Assembly (NCBI RefSeq): GCF_022788715.1
Contig: NZ_CP085169.1
Coordinates: 1-64,000 of the forward strand
From: Sulfitobacter sp. DSM 110093
GTDB lineage: Bacteria; Pseudomonadota; Alphaproteobacteria; Rhodobacterales; Rhodobacteraceae
Length of the DNA stretch: 64,000 bases
Direction: 5' to 3'
The position numbers and the translations under genes are program-made. The notes beneath the pieces were generated by a model that saw only the letters and a list, made by a program, of their open reading frames with translations, was not told the origin of the DNA and did not search any database. Shown in pieces: positions 34,280 to 43,123 of this stretch (its first letter is position 1; every line of letters begins with the position of its first letter).

Positions 34280-35071
34280 GTGAGCGCGCATTTTGAGAAG
34301 GGGCATGCCGTGTCCGTTGGCGTAAAGCTTATGCAAAGAGGCTCCTCTGGAAATGAGGACGTGCAAGCTGTCTCAAACATGTCGTTGGGCGCGCCGGCTG
34401 ATATTTCGCTTGCGCAGGGGACCCCGGCAATCGTCGCATCCGACAAGCTAGGGTCCGATTTAGCCTTGAGTTTCGCGGATGGAAAAACGCTGCTGGTACA
34501 GGACTTCTTCGTGATCGGTGAGGAAGGGGACTTCAGTCGTCTGCTTCTGCCGGACGGGGAGGCTTTTGTGACGGGGCTGATGGGGCCCGAGCCGACCTAT
34601 AGCACTGATGGCGATGTGGCAGAGCATACTGTGCACGACGCTGAGGGCGCGGCGGCATTGCAAGCTGAGCAGCCCGGCGTTCAAGAGAGTGCTGGGGAGG
34701 GCATGGATTGGTCCAGCCCGCTCCTCCTGGCGGGCACAGGCCTTTCACTTGGAGCGGGGGTCAATTTCCTTTCAGGAAGCGATGATGACGGCGCGCCCGT
34801 GGCGGCGCAAAGTGAGACGGCAGAGCTCTCACTTGCAGTCGACGAAGTGATCGGCGCCGAACCCGACAGATTGACGCCCGAGGAATACGATTCAGAGGTG
34901 TCGACCACCGGCCCTGAGACCGCCGAAGCGCCCGAGGGCGCGGCTATGGAAGGTGCCGACCCGGCGGATGACACCATGGAAGGTGCATTTGTCGGGGGTG
35001 CAGATATGCCTATGGACATGGAATACCAGCAAGATTTGCTGGCAGAGTTAATGACGGAGTTTGTTGGATGA
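34280..35071 (+). CDS. BapA-prefix-like small acidic protein, first gene of the secretion operon
   Basis: A 263-residue acidic protein. Residues about 50-95 (GSDLALSFADGKTLLVQDFF, LLLPDGEAFVTG) align by eye with the N-terminal prefix-like domain of the repeat proteins at 58255 and 60129. As in those, a hydrophobic Gly/Leu stretch (SPLLLAGTGLSLGAGVNFLS, about 148-167) and an Asp run (GSDDDG) follow. It then lacks the decapeptide repeats and ends in an acidic Met-rich tail. The start may be the GTG at 34280 or the GTG at 34310, which has a better ribosome site (GAAGGGG). Its stop overlaps the TolC start. It may be a substrate, anchor or helper of the secretion machine. Confidence 0.8.
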   Translation: MSAHFEKGHAVSVGVKLMQRGSSGNEDVQAVSNMSLGAPADISLAQGTPAIVASDKLGSDLALSFADGKTLLVQDFFVIGEEGDFSRLLLPDGEAFVTGLMGPEPTYSTDGDVAEHTVHDAEGAAALQAEQPGVQESAGEGMDWSSPLLLAGTGLSLGAGVNFLSGSDDDGAPVAAQSETAELSLAVDEVIGAEPDRLTPEEYDSEVSTTGPETAEAPEGAAMEGADPADDTMEGAFVGGADMPMDMEYQQDLLAELMTEFVG

Positions 35072-36348
35072 GGGTTATGAGGCGCAACCAGAATGTTTTC
35101 AGGTGCGCTGCTGGTTGGTTTTATTCCACAGCTGCGATCGCGCTTGTTCTAACTCTGGCAACGCCGGTTGCCGCGCAGATATCGTTGCGCACAGCCGTAT
35201 TGCAAGCCACGGAACGGGACGGTGAAGTCTCTGCACTTCGCCAAAAAGTTGCCAGTCGATCAATAGACATCCAAGCGGCCCGGGATGAATATTACCCGAG
35301 CATCAGCGTGTCGGGTGATACGTCGACCACAGATTCCGATGGCCCCGGTATTACCCTGACGGTTTCACAGGTCCTGTTCGACTGGGGATTGATCCGCAGT
35401 AAGATTAATGCGGCATCTCATGTCCGTGTGCAGGCGGTCTCTGATTTGAAAATGGCTGTAGAGGGCCTGACCCTTCAAGTGGCCGAATATTTTATCGATG
35501 TTGAGGTGATGGACCGTAAGATCGAGCGGACCCGCGATTATACCGCGTTTGCTCAGCGGATTGCCGGCCAGGCGGAGGCCCGTGCCCAGGCAGGGATCGG
35601 CGACAATGGCGAAGTTGCGCGTGCCCGACTGGAGATCGCACGTGCAGAAGACCAGCTGTCACAGCTCGTGGCGAACCGCAGTATCGCATTGTCTCAGATT
35701 GATTTCCTCGTCGGTCGCCAGGTGGGCTCCATCGTGGCGCCCCCTGATCTTGGGTATGCCCGTCGCTATGCTGAGGCCGCAAAAATCCGGTCTGCGGTGC
35801 GCATTGCCCCAGATTATGTTGCTGCCCGCGCGGGGGCGGACGAGGCTGCGGCTGGCGTGGAGACCGCCAAGGCATCACGCATGCCCACGATTAAGTTGCA
35901 GGCACAGGGCCGCGCCGCACTGAACGGCGGTAAAAGCAGCGCGGCCCTCGGGCTTTCCACGGGGGTGGACCTTAGTTCCAGCGGACTTGGGCGCCGGCAG
36001 ATTCAATCTGCTGAACTGAACCTGCAGGCGGCAAAATCCACATTGGTGTTCACCGAGCGGGAGCTGACAAATACGGCGACCAGTGCACTGCAGCAGATTA
36101 GCATTCTTCGCAGAACCGAGACCGCACGGTCGCAGCAGCTGCTTGAAGCGCAGCGGGTGCTCGACAATTACGAGCAACAGTTCATTGGCGGTCAGCGTGA
36201 GATTTTGGACCTGCTGACCACAGGCCGTGACCTTTACGATTCCGAAATCGAGAAGATTGACACCTATGACGAGCGCAAGCGCACGGAATACCAAGCCGCG
36301 CATGATCTGGGTGTTCTTGGCACACTGATACTCAATGCCGCATCTTAG
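35068..36348 (+). CDS. TolC-family outer-membrane channel of a type I secretion system
   Basis: A 426-residue outer-membrane efflux protein. A signal peptide ending AAQ (about residue 34) is followed by the double repeat of long coiled-coil helices and short strands typical of TolC: AVLQATERDGEVSALRQKVA, TLTVSQVLFDWGLIRSKI in the first half, and STGVDLSSSGLGRRQIQSAE with FIGGQREILDLLTTGRDLYD in the second. The latter is close to the LapE/AggA-type consensus of adhesin secretion systems. It overlaps the prefix-domain gene by four bases and precedes the ABC transporter by 46 bases. Confidence 0.93.
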   Translation: MRVMRRNQNVFRCAAGWFYSTAAIALVLTLATPVAAQISLRTAVLQATERDGEVSALRQKVASRSIDIQAARDEYYPSISVSGDTSTTDSDGPGITLTVSQVLFDWGLIRSKINAASHVRVQAVSDLKMAVEGLTLQVAEYFIDVEVMDRKIERTRDYTAFAQRIAGQAEARAQAGIGDNGEVARARLEIARAEDQLSQLVANRSIALSQIDFLVGRQVGSIVAPPDLGYARRYAEAAKIRSAVRIAPDYVAARAGADEAAAGVETAKASRMPTIKLQAQGRAALNGGKSSAALGLSTGVDLSSSGLGRRQIQSAELNLQAAKSTLVFTERELTNTATSALQQISILRRTETARSQQLLEAQRVLDNYEQQFIGGQREILDLLTTGRDLYDSEIEKIDTYDERKRTEYQAAHDLGVLGTLILNAAS

Positions 36349-36394
36349 TACTCGGGGCGGTAATTGAGGGCACTATGATTAATGGGGAGCAGAG

Positions 36395-38527
36395 ATGAAA
36401 GACCATGACTTCGCGGGCCCCTTGATCGCTGGCATTGTTGAGCTTTGCCGGGTGCAAGGGGTGACGACCTCGGCAGAGCAGCTGACCGACGGCCTGCCAA
36501 AGTCGGGTGATGCCGCTCAAGATGAGCATTTGGCGTCTCTCGCCCTGCGGCGGGTCAACATGAGTTGTCGTATTAGCCGGGAATCTCTGGATACTCTGCC
36601 TGCCCACTGCCTGCCCGCATTGGTCTTTCTAAAGGACGGACGCACCATAGTTCTGGAGGGTCTCCCAGAGACCCAAGCACGGGTTATCTTGCCGGAATCG
36701 GGTGGCGGGCGCGCATTATGGACGCGCAGTAAGCTTGATGAGATGCATGACGGGCGCGTCTTGATATCCAAGCCAATTGATATTGTGAGCAGTCGGCTGG
36801 ACGCTTCCAAAAGCGGGCATCACTGGATTTTGGGACCGGTTTTTAGCAACTGGGCCATCTACCGCGATGTTATCTGGGCTTCTTTTGCGGCCAACTTGCT
36901 TGCCGTTGCTACGGCCCTTTTCTCAATGCAGGTCTATGACCGGGTCGTGCCCAGCAACGCTTTTGATACCCTGTGGATCCTTGCCAGTGGGGTGGGAATT
37001 GCCATCGTTCTGGAGTTGGTTTTGCGCATTATGCGCTCGACGCTTGTTGATGTTTCAGGGCGAGATCTTGATTTGCGGCTGTCGGCGCAGCTGTTTGACA
37101 AGGTCGCGAACATGCGACTGAAGCATCAGCCCGCGTCAACTGGGGTTTTTGCCAACCAAGTCCGAGACTTTGCCACTGTCCGCGAGTTTTTTACATCCAG
37201 CACTGTGACCGCGATCTGCGATTTGCCATTTGTGCTGATCTTTGTGGGGGTCATTTGGTTCATTGGCGGGCCGATTGCCCTGGTGGTGCTGGCGGGTGTG
37301 ATCTTGACGGTTCTGCCCGGTCTGGTGATGCAAAAGAAACTAGGGAAAGCCTCAAGGGAGAACACGCGTGAGGCTGCCGCGCTGAACGGGCTTTTGCTGG
37401 AAACGATTTCGAATTTAGAAACTGTGAAGGCGTCGCGCGCTGAGGGCCGCTTGCAACGTGCGCATGCGCAGTTGACGGCAACCATGGCGACCACGGCGAT
37501 TAAGACCCGCAGTATTACAAATTTTATGACCCAGCTTGTGAGCTCAGTGCAAAAGCTGGCCTATGCAGGCGTGATCATTACCGGTGTTTATTTGATCAGC
37601 GCTGGTGAATTGACTGTTGGGAGCCTGATCGCCTGCACATTGCTTTCGGGCCGCACGATGGCTCCGATGGGGCAGGTGGCCGGCCTACTGGCGCGGTGGC
37701 AACATGTGCGTGCGGCGATGGAGGGGTTGGATCAGATCATGGATTTGTCCGTTGAACGTCCCGACGACCGCCACTTTGTCCGTGCGCCTTCGCTTTCGGG
37801 TGGTTTTGTGCTGGACGACGTGGTCTTCCGGCACGATCCCCAAGCGCCGCCGATCCTTTCTATTCCTGAGCTTTCGATTAAGGCCGGTGAACGCATCGCG
37901 CTTCTTGGTGGCAATGGCGCGGGCAAGTCGACCCTCTTGCGCATGATGGCGGGTCTGACGGATCCGCAGTCGGGCAGCGTGCTTGTAGACAGTCTGTCTC
38001 TAAGCCAGATTGATCCGATCGACCGGCGTCGTCAGATTGGCTATCTGCCGCAGAGTGTCGCGCTTTTCCAAGGCACTTTGCGGGACAATCTTTTGTTGGA
38101 CCATGGGCTGCATTCTGACGAGGAGCTGCTTGAGGCATTGGATGCGGTGGGATTAGGCACGTTCGTGCGCCGCCACGTCCGCGGGCTTGATCTGCAACTT
38201 CAGGGCAATGCCAATGTCTCAGGGGGGCAACGTCAGTCAATTGGCCTTGCGCGGGTGCTGCTGCAGGACCCTCGGATTGTCTTGCTGGATGAGCCTACAT
38301 CGGCTTTCGACCATCTCACTGAAAGCAAGGTTATCGCCCATATGAAGGAGTGGCTGCAGGGCCGGACGACGATTATTTCGACACATAAGCGGGAGTTGCT
38401 AGGGCTTACCGAACGCGCGATCGTGCTCAAGGAGGGCCGGGTGGCGCGCGACGGTGATCTGCTGAGCATTCTTAACACAGCACGTGCGAATGCCGTTCAG
38501 AACAAACCGGTGCAGGCTGTGAAATGA
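36395..38527 (+). CDS. Type I secretion ABC transporter (LapB-like)
   Basis: A 710-residue exporter with three parts: an N-terminal C39-like domain without the catalytic cysteine (about 1-130), a six-helix membrane domain (about 155-430) and an ATPase domain. Visible motifs are Walker A LLGGNGAGKSTLLR (about 503), signature VSGGQRQSIGLARVLL (about 607) and Walker B RIVLLDEPTSAFD (about 627). A C39-like domain that does not cut is typical of systems that export large adhesins. The final four bases overlap the membrane fusion gene. The likely substrates are the acidic repeat proteins in this window. Confidence 0.95.
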   Translation: MKDHDFAGPLIAGIVELCRVQGVTTSAEQLTDGLPKSGDAAQDEHLASLALRRVNMSCRISRESLDTLPAHCLPALVFLKDGRTIVLEGLPETQARVILPESGGGRALWTRSKLDEMHDGRVLISKPIDIVSSRLDASKSGHHWILGPVFSNWAIYRDVIWASFAANLLAVATALFSMQVYDRVVPSNAFDTLWILASGVGIAIVLELVLRIMRSTLVDVSGRDLDLRLSAQLFDKVANMRLKHQPASTGVFANQVRDFATVREFFTSSTVTAICDLPFVLIFVGVIWFIGGPIALVVLAGVILTVLPGLVMQKKLGKASRENTREAAALNGLLLETISNLETVKASRAEGRLQRAHAQLTATMATTAIKTRSITNFMTQLVSSVQKLAYAGVIITGVYLISAGELTVGSLIACTLLSGRTMAPMGQVAGLLARWQHVRAAMEGLDQIMDLSVERPDDRHFVRAPSLSGGFVLDDVVFRHDPQAPPILSIPELSIKAGERIALLGGNGAGKSTLLRMMAGLTDPQSGSVLVDSLSLSQIDPIDRRRQIGYLPQSVALFQGTLRDNLLLDHGLHSDEELLEALDAVGLGTFVRRHVRGLDLQLQGNANVSGGQRQSIGLARVLLQDPRIVLLDEPTSAFDHLTESKVIAHMKEWLQGRTTIISTHKRELLGLTERAIVLKEGRVARDGDLLSILNTARANAVQNKPVQAVK

Positions 38528-39696
38528 CCACCGTTGATGACATGCCAGTAAGCCACCTGGATGGCAGCTATCGGCGTCAGACACTCAAGGTCGCGCGCTG
38601 GACGATACGCACGGTTGTCATCACTTTGATCGTTGCCATCGGATGGGCGTCTGTTGCCCAGATCAATGAGATCACGCGGGGGGATGGCCGTGTCATTCCT
38701 TTACGCCGGATGCAGACGATCCAAAGTCTTGAAGGCGGGATTCTGGCGGAATTGGCAGTGCAAGAGGGTGACATTGTTAAAGAAGGTCAGACGCTGGCGC
38801 GTCTCGATCCGACCCGCTCTGAATCGGCTTTTCTCTCAGCGGAGTCTGAGATCATAGCGCTGACTGCAGAGGTTGCGCGCCTAGATGCAGAGGTTCTTGA
38901 GCGCCCCGTATTGGATTTTGGCGATGCGCCAAACAGCTCGGAGCGCAATGAGCTAAAGTTGTTCACGGCCAGACGGACAAAACTTGAGGCCTCGCTTGAG
39001 GCTCTTGAGGCAGAGCGGTTCGCCATTCAGGAGCAGATCGACATAACACGGCCCTTGACCCTTAATGGATCGGTAAGCCGCATTAATTTGCTTCAACTGG
39101 AGCAAAAGAAGGCTGAACTGGATGGCAAGATCAGCGAAACCCGCAATGTCTATGTCCAAGACGCCTATAAGGATTTGGCTCAGCGTCGGGCCAAATTGTT
39201 GATGATGCAGCAAGAATTGGTCCAAAAGCAGGACGAGTTCCGGCGGACAGAAATCCGATCTCCGGTGTCGGGCAGGGTTAACAACATCGAGATCACCACG
39301 CTCGGGGGCGTGGTGCAGCCGGGCGAGCCGATCATGCAGATTACGCCCACCGATGATCAGTTGATCATTGAAACGAAGGTCAAGCCGCGGGACGTTGCGC
39401 TGATTGCGCCGGGCATGCCTGCCAGCGTCAAGATTACGGCATATGATTTTGCCACTTATGGCGATCTGCGCGGTGTGGTTACGCAGATCTCAGAAGACAC
39501 GGTCGAAGAGGATACGCCCCAAGGTCCGGCCGACTTTTACCGCGTTATGGTGCGCACCGAACGGAGCTATTTGGAGCGCTTCGGGGAGCAGTACGCAATC
39601 CGGCCTGGGATGATTGCTCAAGTTGATATTGAGAGTGGCGATCGATCCATCTTAAGCTACCTCACGCGCCCAATTCTTAAGGCGCGCCTTCACTAA
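38524..39696 (+). CDS. HlyD-family membrane fusion protein (LapC-like)
   Basis: A 390-residue periplasmic adaptor that joins the ABC exporter to TolC. One N-terminal membrane helix (about 28-48, TIRTVVITLIVAIGWASVAQ) is followed by a lipoyl-like half (GDGRVIPLRRMQTIQSLEGG), a long coiled coil (about 95-235), the second lipoyl half (RSPVSGRVNNIEITTLGGVV) and a beta-barrel domain. The C-terminal AIRPGMIAQVDIESGDRSIL and LTRPIL are standard HlyD-type endings. It overlaps the ABC gene. Confidence 0.94.
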   Translation: MTTVDDMPVSHLDGSYRRQTLKVARWTIRTVVITLIVAIGWASVAQINEITRGDGRVIPLRRMQTIQSLEGGILAELAVQEGDIVKEGQTLARLDPTRSESAFLSAESEIIALTAEVARLDAEVLERPVLDFGDAPNSSERNELKLFTARRTKLEASLEALEAERFAIQEQIDITRPLTLNGSVSRINLLQLEQKKAELDGKISETRNVYVQDAYKDLAQRRAKLLMMQQELVQKQDEFRRTEIRSPVSGRVNNIEITTLGGVVQPGEPIMQITPTDDQLIIETKVKPRDVALIAPGMPASVKITAYDFATYGDLRGVVTQISEDTVEEDTPQGPADFYRVMVRTERSYLERFGEQYAIRPGMIAQVDIESGDRSILSYLTRPILKARLH

Positions 39697-39751
39697 ACCC
39701 AAGTGGTGGGGCCGCTGCTGGCCCTATCCACTACAAAATACGACATAGAAA

Positions 39752-41107
39752 GTGCTGCCCTTGCCTTGTCTGCTGCCCCCTTCAAGCGCGTTCCGCGCTC
39801 TCTTTTCCGTTGTGTTTCGATCTGCGTCGCTGGCGGCAGCAATGACAGTGGTGCTGCCATGGGCCACAGCAGCTGAGGCACAGAATGTGCGCAGCGTGGA
39901 AGTGCGCGGTGCGCAGTTTATCCCCGAAGATGATATCCGTAAAACTTGCGGTGCCGAAGCCGGGATCGCCTATTCGCAATGGGAGCTGATGGCGATCGAG
40001 GAATGTCTGATGTCGACCGGCGTGTTTGAAACGGTGAGCCTATCGCTGGAGGGGGATCTGCTGGTTATCGACGTTCAGGAGTTGGACACAAGGCCGGGCC
40101 GTATCGATGCAAGTCTTGCTTATGTCTCCCAGGACGGGCTGACAGCCAGTCTGTCCTTTGAACGCTATAACCTGTTTGACCGCACTTACGGTGCGGTGAG
40201 CCTTGAATACGGCGAAGAGATACAGCGATATAGTGCGAACCTCTATCGAACAGAAGCCTTTGAGACGTCGCTGGACTTGGGGTTTGAAGTCGTGGCGGGC
40301 CGTGACTCTTTTGATGACCGTAGCTTTACCTATGAAACCGTAAGAGCCGAAGCCTATCTTGCTTGGACGCAGGTGCCCACCATACGGTTTGAAGGGGGCA
40401 TAGGATACCGAGATCACCGACTTTACGATCTTGATCCGAGCGCCAGTGCCTTGTTGGTGCGCGAACAGACCGACGGTATTGCAGCACCCTATGTTCGGTT
40501 TGGCGTGGCGCATAAGAATTGGCCTGAACCAGAAGAGGGTGATGGCCAATGGCAGACCTTTGGTTACAGCGTGAAATTGGATCAGTATTTTTGGAACGTC
40601 GGTACATCTGACCTGCTCTCGGATACCCGTTTTGAGGCAAGAATGCAGTTTCCAATCGCGGACAAAACCCGGTTGCTGTTTGGATTTGATGCGGGGGCGG
40701 TTTCCGGTTTAGACGGCAATGCGTCTCGGGCCATCGATAGGTTCTATCCTGGCGCGGACAGTTTCCGGGGATTTGCCCCGCGAGGTATTGGCCCTCGCGA
40801 TGGAGAGGATGCCTTGGGCGGAAATAACTTTGTACGGGCATCCATCGAGCTGCAACGTGATTTTGGCGAGCTGTTACACACACCAATCCTTGGGGGCATA
40901 TTTGTGGATACCGGAGGCAGCTGGGATTTGGACGACACGCTTGATGGGGGTATTGATGATGGTTGGCATCGCCGCAGCAGCATTGGTGTGTCGGTCACTC
41001 TCGACATTGGAGCGACCCCTGTGTCGCTGTATGTCGCCAGCCCCTTTGAGCGCGAGCCAGGCGACGCCCGGCAGACCTTTGGTCTGGGTCTCAGCACGCA
41101 TTTCTAA
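39752..41107 (+). CDS. Omp85/BamA-type outer-membrane protein with one POTRA domain
   Basis: A 451-residue protein with a long signal sequence (cut after AEAQ, about residue 44), one POTRA-like domain (about 45-115, VRSVEVRGAQFIPEDDIRKT to LLVIDVQEL) and a C-terminal 16-strand-type barrel (about 120-451) ending in Phe. The loop 6 motif of the Omp85 family is present as SFRGFAPRGIGPRDGEDALG. Omp85 proteins insert or translocate proteins at the outer membrane. The start is a GTG with a weak ribosome site, 55 bases after the HlyD gene and in the same direction. Its place at the end of a type I secretion operon is unusual. Confidence 0.88.
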   Translation: MLPLPCLLPPSSAFRALFSVVFRSASLAAAMTVVLPWATAAEAQNVRSVEVRGAQFIPEDDIRKTCGAEAGIAYSQWELMAIEECLMSTGVFETVSLSLEGDLLVIDVQELDTRPGRIDASLAYVSQDGLTASLSFERYNLFDRTYGAVSLEYGEEIQRYSANLYRTEAFETSLDLGFEVVAGRDSFDDRSFTYETVRAEAYLAWTQVPTIRFEGGIGYRDHRLYDLDPSASALLVREQTDGIAAPYVRFGVAHKNWPEPEEGDGQWQTFGYSVKLDQYFWNVGTSDLLSDTRFEARMQFPIADKTRLLFGFDAGAVSGLDGNASRAIDRFYPGADSFRGFAPRGIGPRDGEDALGGNNFVRASIELQRDFGELLHTPILGGIFVDTGGSWDLDDTLDGGIDDGWHRRSSIGVSVTLDIGATPVSLYVASPFEREPGDARQTFGLGLSTHF

Positions 41108-41575
41108 TTGGCGCTCTGGGGTGGTCGCGTTATCGCGCCGAGCTTGCAAGCCGGCATGCCGATTGTCGATCAAACGACGTTTGCCGCGGATATCCACGCC
41201 TCGAATGCTTCGAGTCTATGATGACGGATGGTGAGAGCGGAACGACGGCGGGCTGGTACGAAGAAGGCGTTGCGGGTTGCATCGAGACGAAGCGGTATAA
41301 ACGACCCGGCAATCGGAAAGTCTGCATCACCCGCGCTCGTTTTCGAAAAATTCAGGAGAGTGAAACGGCAGAAAGTGCGACATGCGCTGAATCGATCTCG
41401 CAGGCTTCTAGGTCCACAGCGTGGGCAGTGAGTGCGTTTGCCGGAATGTCGATAGCGCGCTCCACGGTTCAAACAACAATGTAGTTCTTCGTTAGCGTAG
41501 CTGATCACGCTTACCTTGAAGATTTGCCCATATCCGCATATGGTGCTCTAATAGACTACCCACGCGGAGGAAGAG
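41108..41575. other. Intergenic region after the secretion operon
   Basis: About 470 bases without a gene. Short frames overlap on both strands with no family likeness. No clear terminator was found. The end holds the ribosome site (GGAGGAAGAG) of the next antitoxin gene. Confidence 0.45.
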
Positions 41576-41866
41576 ATGGGCGTCCACAAGCAGAGCGTCA
41601 GCTTTACAGATACCGCCTTTGCCTTTGCGCGCGAACTGGTTGAGAGCGGAGAATACCCGAACGTCAGCGCGGCGGTCTCGGGAGAGATGGCCCGCGCGCG
41701 TGCTGCCCGGACACGTGAGAAGGTATTGTTCGAGGCCGAGGTACAGCGCCGCTTGGCTCTGCCTCTGGATATCTGGGAACCAGTGCGAACAGGCGACACC
41801 ATAACGACTGACGCGAGGGAGCATCTCGCTCGGCGCGTGCAAGCAGGCGATCGCGGCTCTGCCTGA
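41576..41866 (+). CDS. ParD-like antitoxin (second module)
   Basis: A 96-residue protein with an N-terminal ribbon-helix-helix (KQSVSFTDTAFAFARELVES, then GEYPNVSAAVSGEMARARAA) and a C-terminal tail that would bind the toxin. The GEYPNVSAAVSG segment corresponds to the GRYxNASEAL motif of ParD proteins. A strong ribosome site precedes the ATG. Its last base is the first base of the toxin gene. It is not closely similar to the ParD at 5365. Confidence 0.8.
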   Translation: MGVHKQSVSFTDTAFAFARELVESGEYPNVSAAVSGEMARARAARTREKVLFEAEVQRRLALPLDIWEPVRTGDTITTDAREHLARRVQAGDRGSA

Positions 41867-42186
41867 TGCGGGTCATCCGCCATCCGCTGATCGCGCACGA
41901 TATTAACGCTTTGGTCGATCATATCATTGAGGCCACGGACGGTGATTTTGCCGCCGCAAGCCGACGTCTTGATGAGATCGACGTGCTTGTATCTGACATC
42001 ATCGCCAATCCAGCGTCCGGCATGCGGCTTTCAGCACCGTTGGACGGCTGGCTCGTCCGGCACGGCGGGCAAGGGTATCGCATCACGATCGTGTTTCGTC
42101 CCGACCGCGAGGTCGACAGCCTCTTTATCGCCTTGATCGCATTCGGCGGACAGGATTGGATGACGAGCACTGAAACGCGATTATAA
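41866..42186 (+). CDS. RelE/ParE-family toxin (second module)
   Basis: A 106-residue toxin starting RVIRHPLIAHDINALVDHII with the usual helical hairpin, then strands GQGYRITIVFRPDREVDSLFIALIAF. The sequence is intact and coupled to the antitoxin gene. The target, gyrase or mRNA, cannot be decided. Together the two genes form an addiction module beside the secretion operon. Confidence 0.82.
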   Translation: MRVIRHPLIAHDINALVDHIIEATDGDFAAASRRLDEIDVLVSDIIANPASGMRLSAPLDGWLVRHGGQGYRITIVFRPDREVDSLFIALIAFGGQDWMTSTETRL

Positions 42187-42582
42187 GAACTATGATATGT
42201 AAACGCATATCTAAAATGTCCCGATCCGTACCCTCTGCTGATCGGCATACGTGAGGTGCCGAACCCCGCTCCCTTATCGCATGAGAGCTGCCCTCAGCCT
42301 AAGACACAAGATGTCGCTGGAACAGACTGAGCTGGCCGAAAGACGCGAAGCGATTGCGCGTGGCGATGTAGTCTCCCAAAGGTAATCAGGTCGTATTTGG
42401 GCATTAACCTGTTTGGCTGCTGGTTCCTAAACGCGGACCTCCCTGAAGGTAGAGGCGTTCTCGAGCTTGAGTTTTTTGGCGAAGATTGCCCTATTTTTAT
42501 TGAAGGGAGCTCAAAATGGTAACCAAGGGTGCTCTGGATCAACAGACCGGATCAGTGGAAATCAGTCCGGCCAGCGTGGTTA
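42187..42582. other. Region without a supported gene
   Basis: About 400 bases between two toxin-antitoxin modules. A 34-codon plus-strand frame at 42280 (MRAALSLRHKMSLEQTELAE) is open but has no support. No repeat or hairpin stands out. Confidence 0.35.
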
Positions 42583-42876
42583 TCAGAGATTGAGAGTTGC
42601 GTCCTGCCGCTGGTGCAGCACACGGATCACCTCGATCTGGTCGCCACTGTCGCGGAAGTAGATCATATGCGATCCGACCGGGCATTTCAGTTAGTCGGGG
42701 CGCACATCGACTTCCCGGCCCCTTTTGGTGCCAGATACCAACCCCTCGAACGTCGCAATCAAATCACGGTGGTAGCTGTCAGCCTGCGCAAGTGACCATT
42801 TCTGAAACGTGTAGAACCAGATTTCTTCAAGGTCGATTTCAGTCAGTGGCGAAAGCGCATAGGGTTTATCCTGCAT
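42583..42876 (-). pseudogene. ParE-type toxin gene with an in-frame nonsense codon
   Basis: The minus strand encodes a ParE toxin of 97 residues interrupted by one TAA at codon 62. Before it stands IDLEEIWFYTFQKWSLAQAD and GREVDVRPD; after it, in the same frame, LKCPVGSHMIYFRDSGDQIE then VIRVLHQRQDATLNL, the normal ParE end. Family members have a Tyr at that point, so a TAC or TAT codon became TAA. Loss of the C-terminal strands should abolish toxicity. The intact antitoxin gene overlaps its start by 11 bases. Confidence 0.85.
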
Positions 42877-43123
42877 GTTTAGCAGCGTGCTTTGCGTGCA
42901 TACGGCTCAAAAAGGCATCACTGTCGAAAGAGCGCGGCGTCCCTGACTGTTCCCCAGCAATCAGCGCATCCTGCAAAGCACGGATTTTTGTTTCATGTTC
43001 TTCGAGAAGTCTCAAGCCTGCCCGCACAACATCGCTGGCGGACCCATAGCGGCCAGTCTGTACTTGCTCGACAATGAAATCTGAAAAGTGAGTTCCAAGG
43101 GTTACGGACGTGTTTCGGGGCAT
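42866..43123 (-). CDS. ParD-family antitoxin (third module)
   Basis: An 85-residue ParD antitoxin, intact. The ribbon-helix-helix reads TSVTLGTHFSDFIVEQVQTG and RYGSASDVVRAGLRLLEEHE, followed by the toxin-wrapping tail. The partner toxin gene directly downstream carries a nonsense codon, so this antitoxin now stands alone and might still neutralise related ParE toxins. Confidence 0.88.
   Translation of the reverse strand: MPRNTSVTLGTHFSDFIVEQVQTGRYGSASDVVRAGLRLLEEHETKIRALQDALIAGEQSGTPRSFDSDAFLSRMHAKHAAKHAG

Noticed and set aside
35492..35878. Antisense frame within the TolC gene, and similar ones in the ABC and Omp85 genes
   Set aside because: Shadow frames typical of high-GC genes; the plus-strand proteins have full family motifs.
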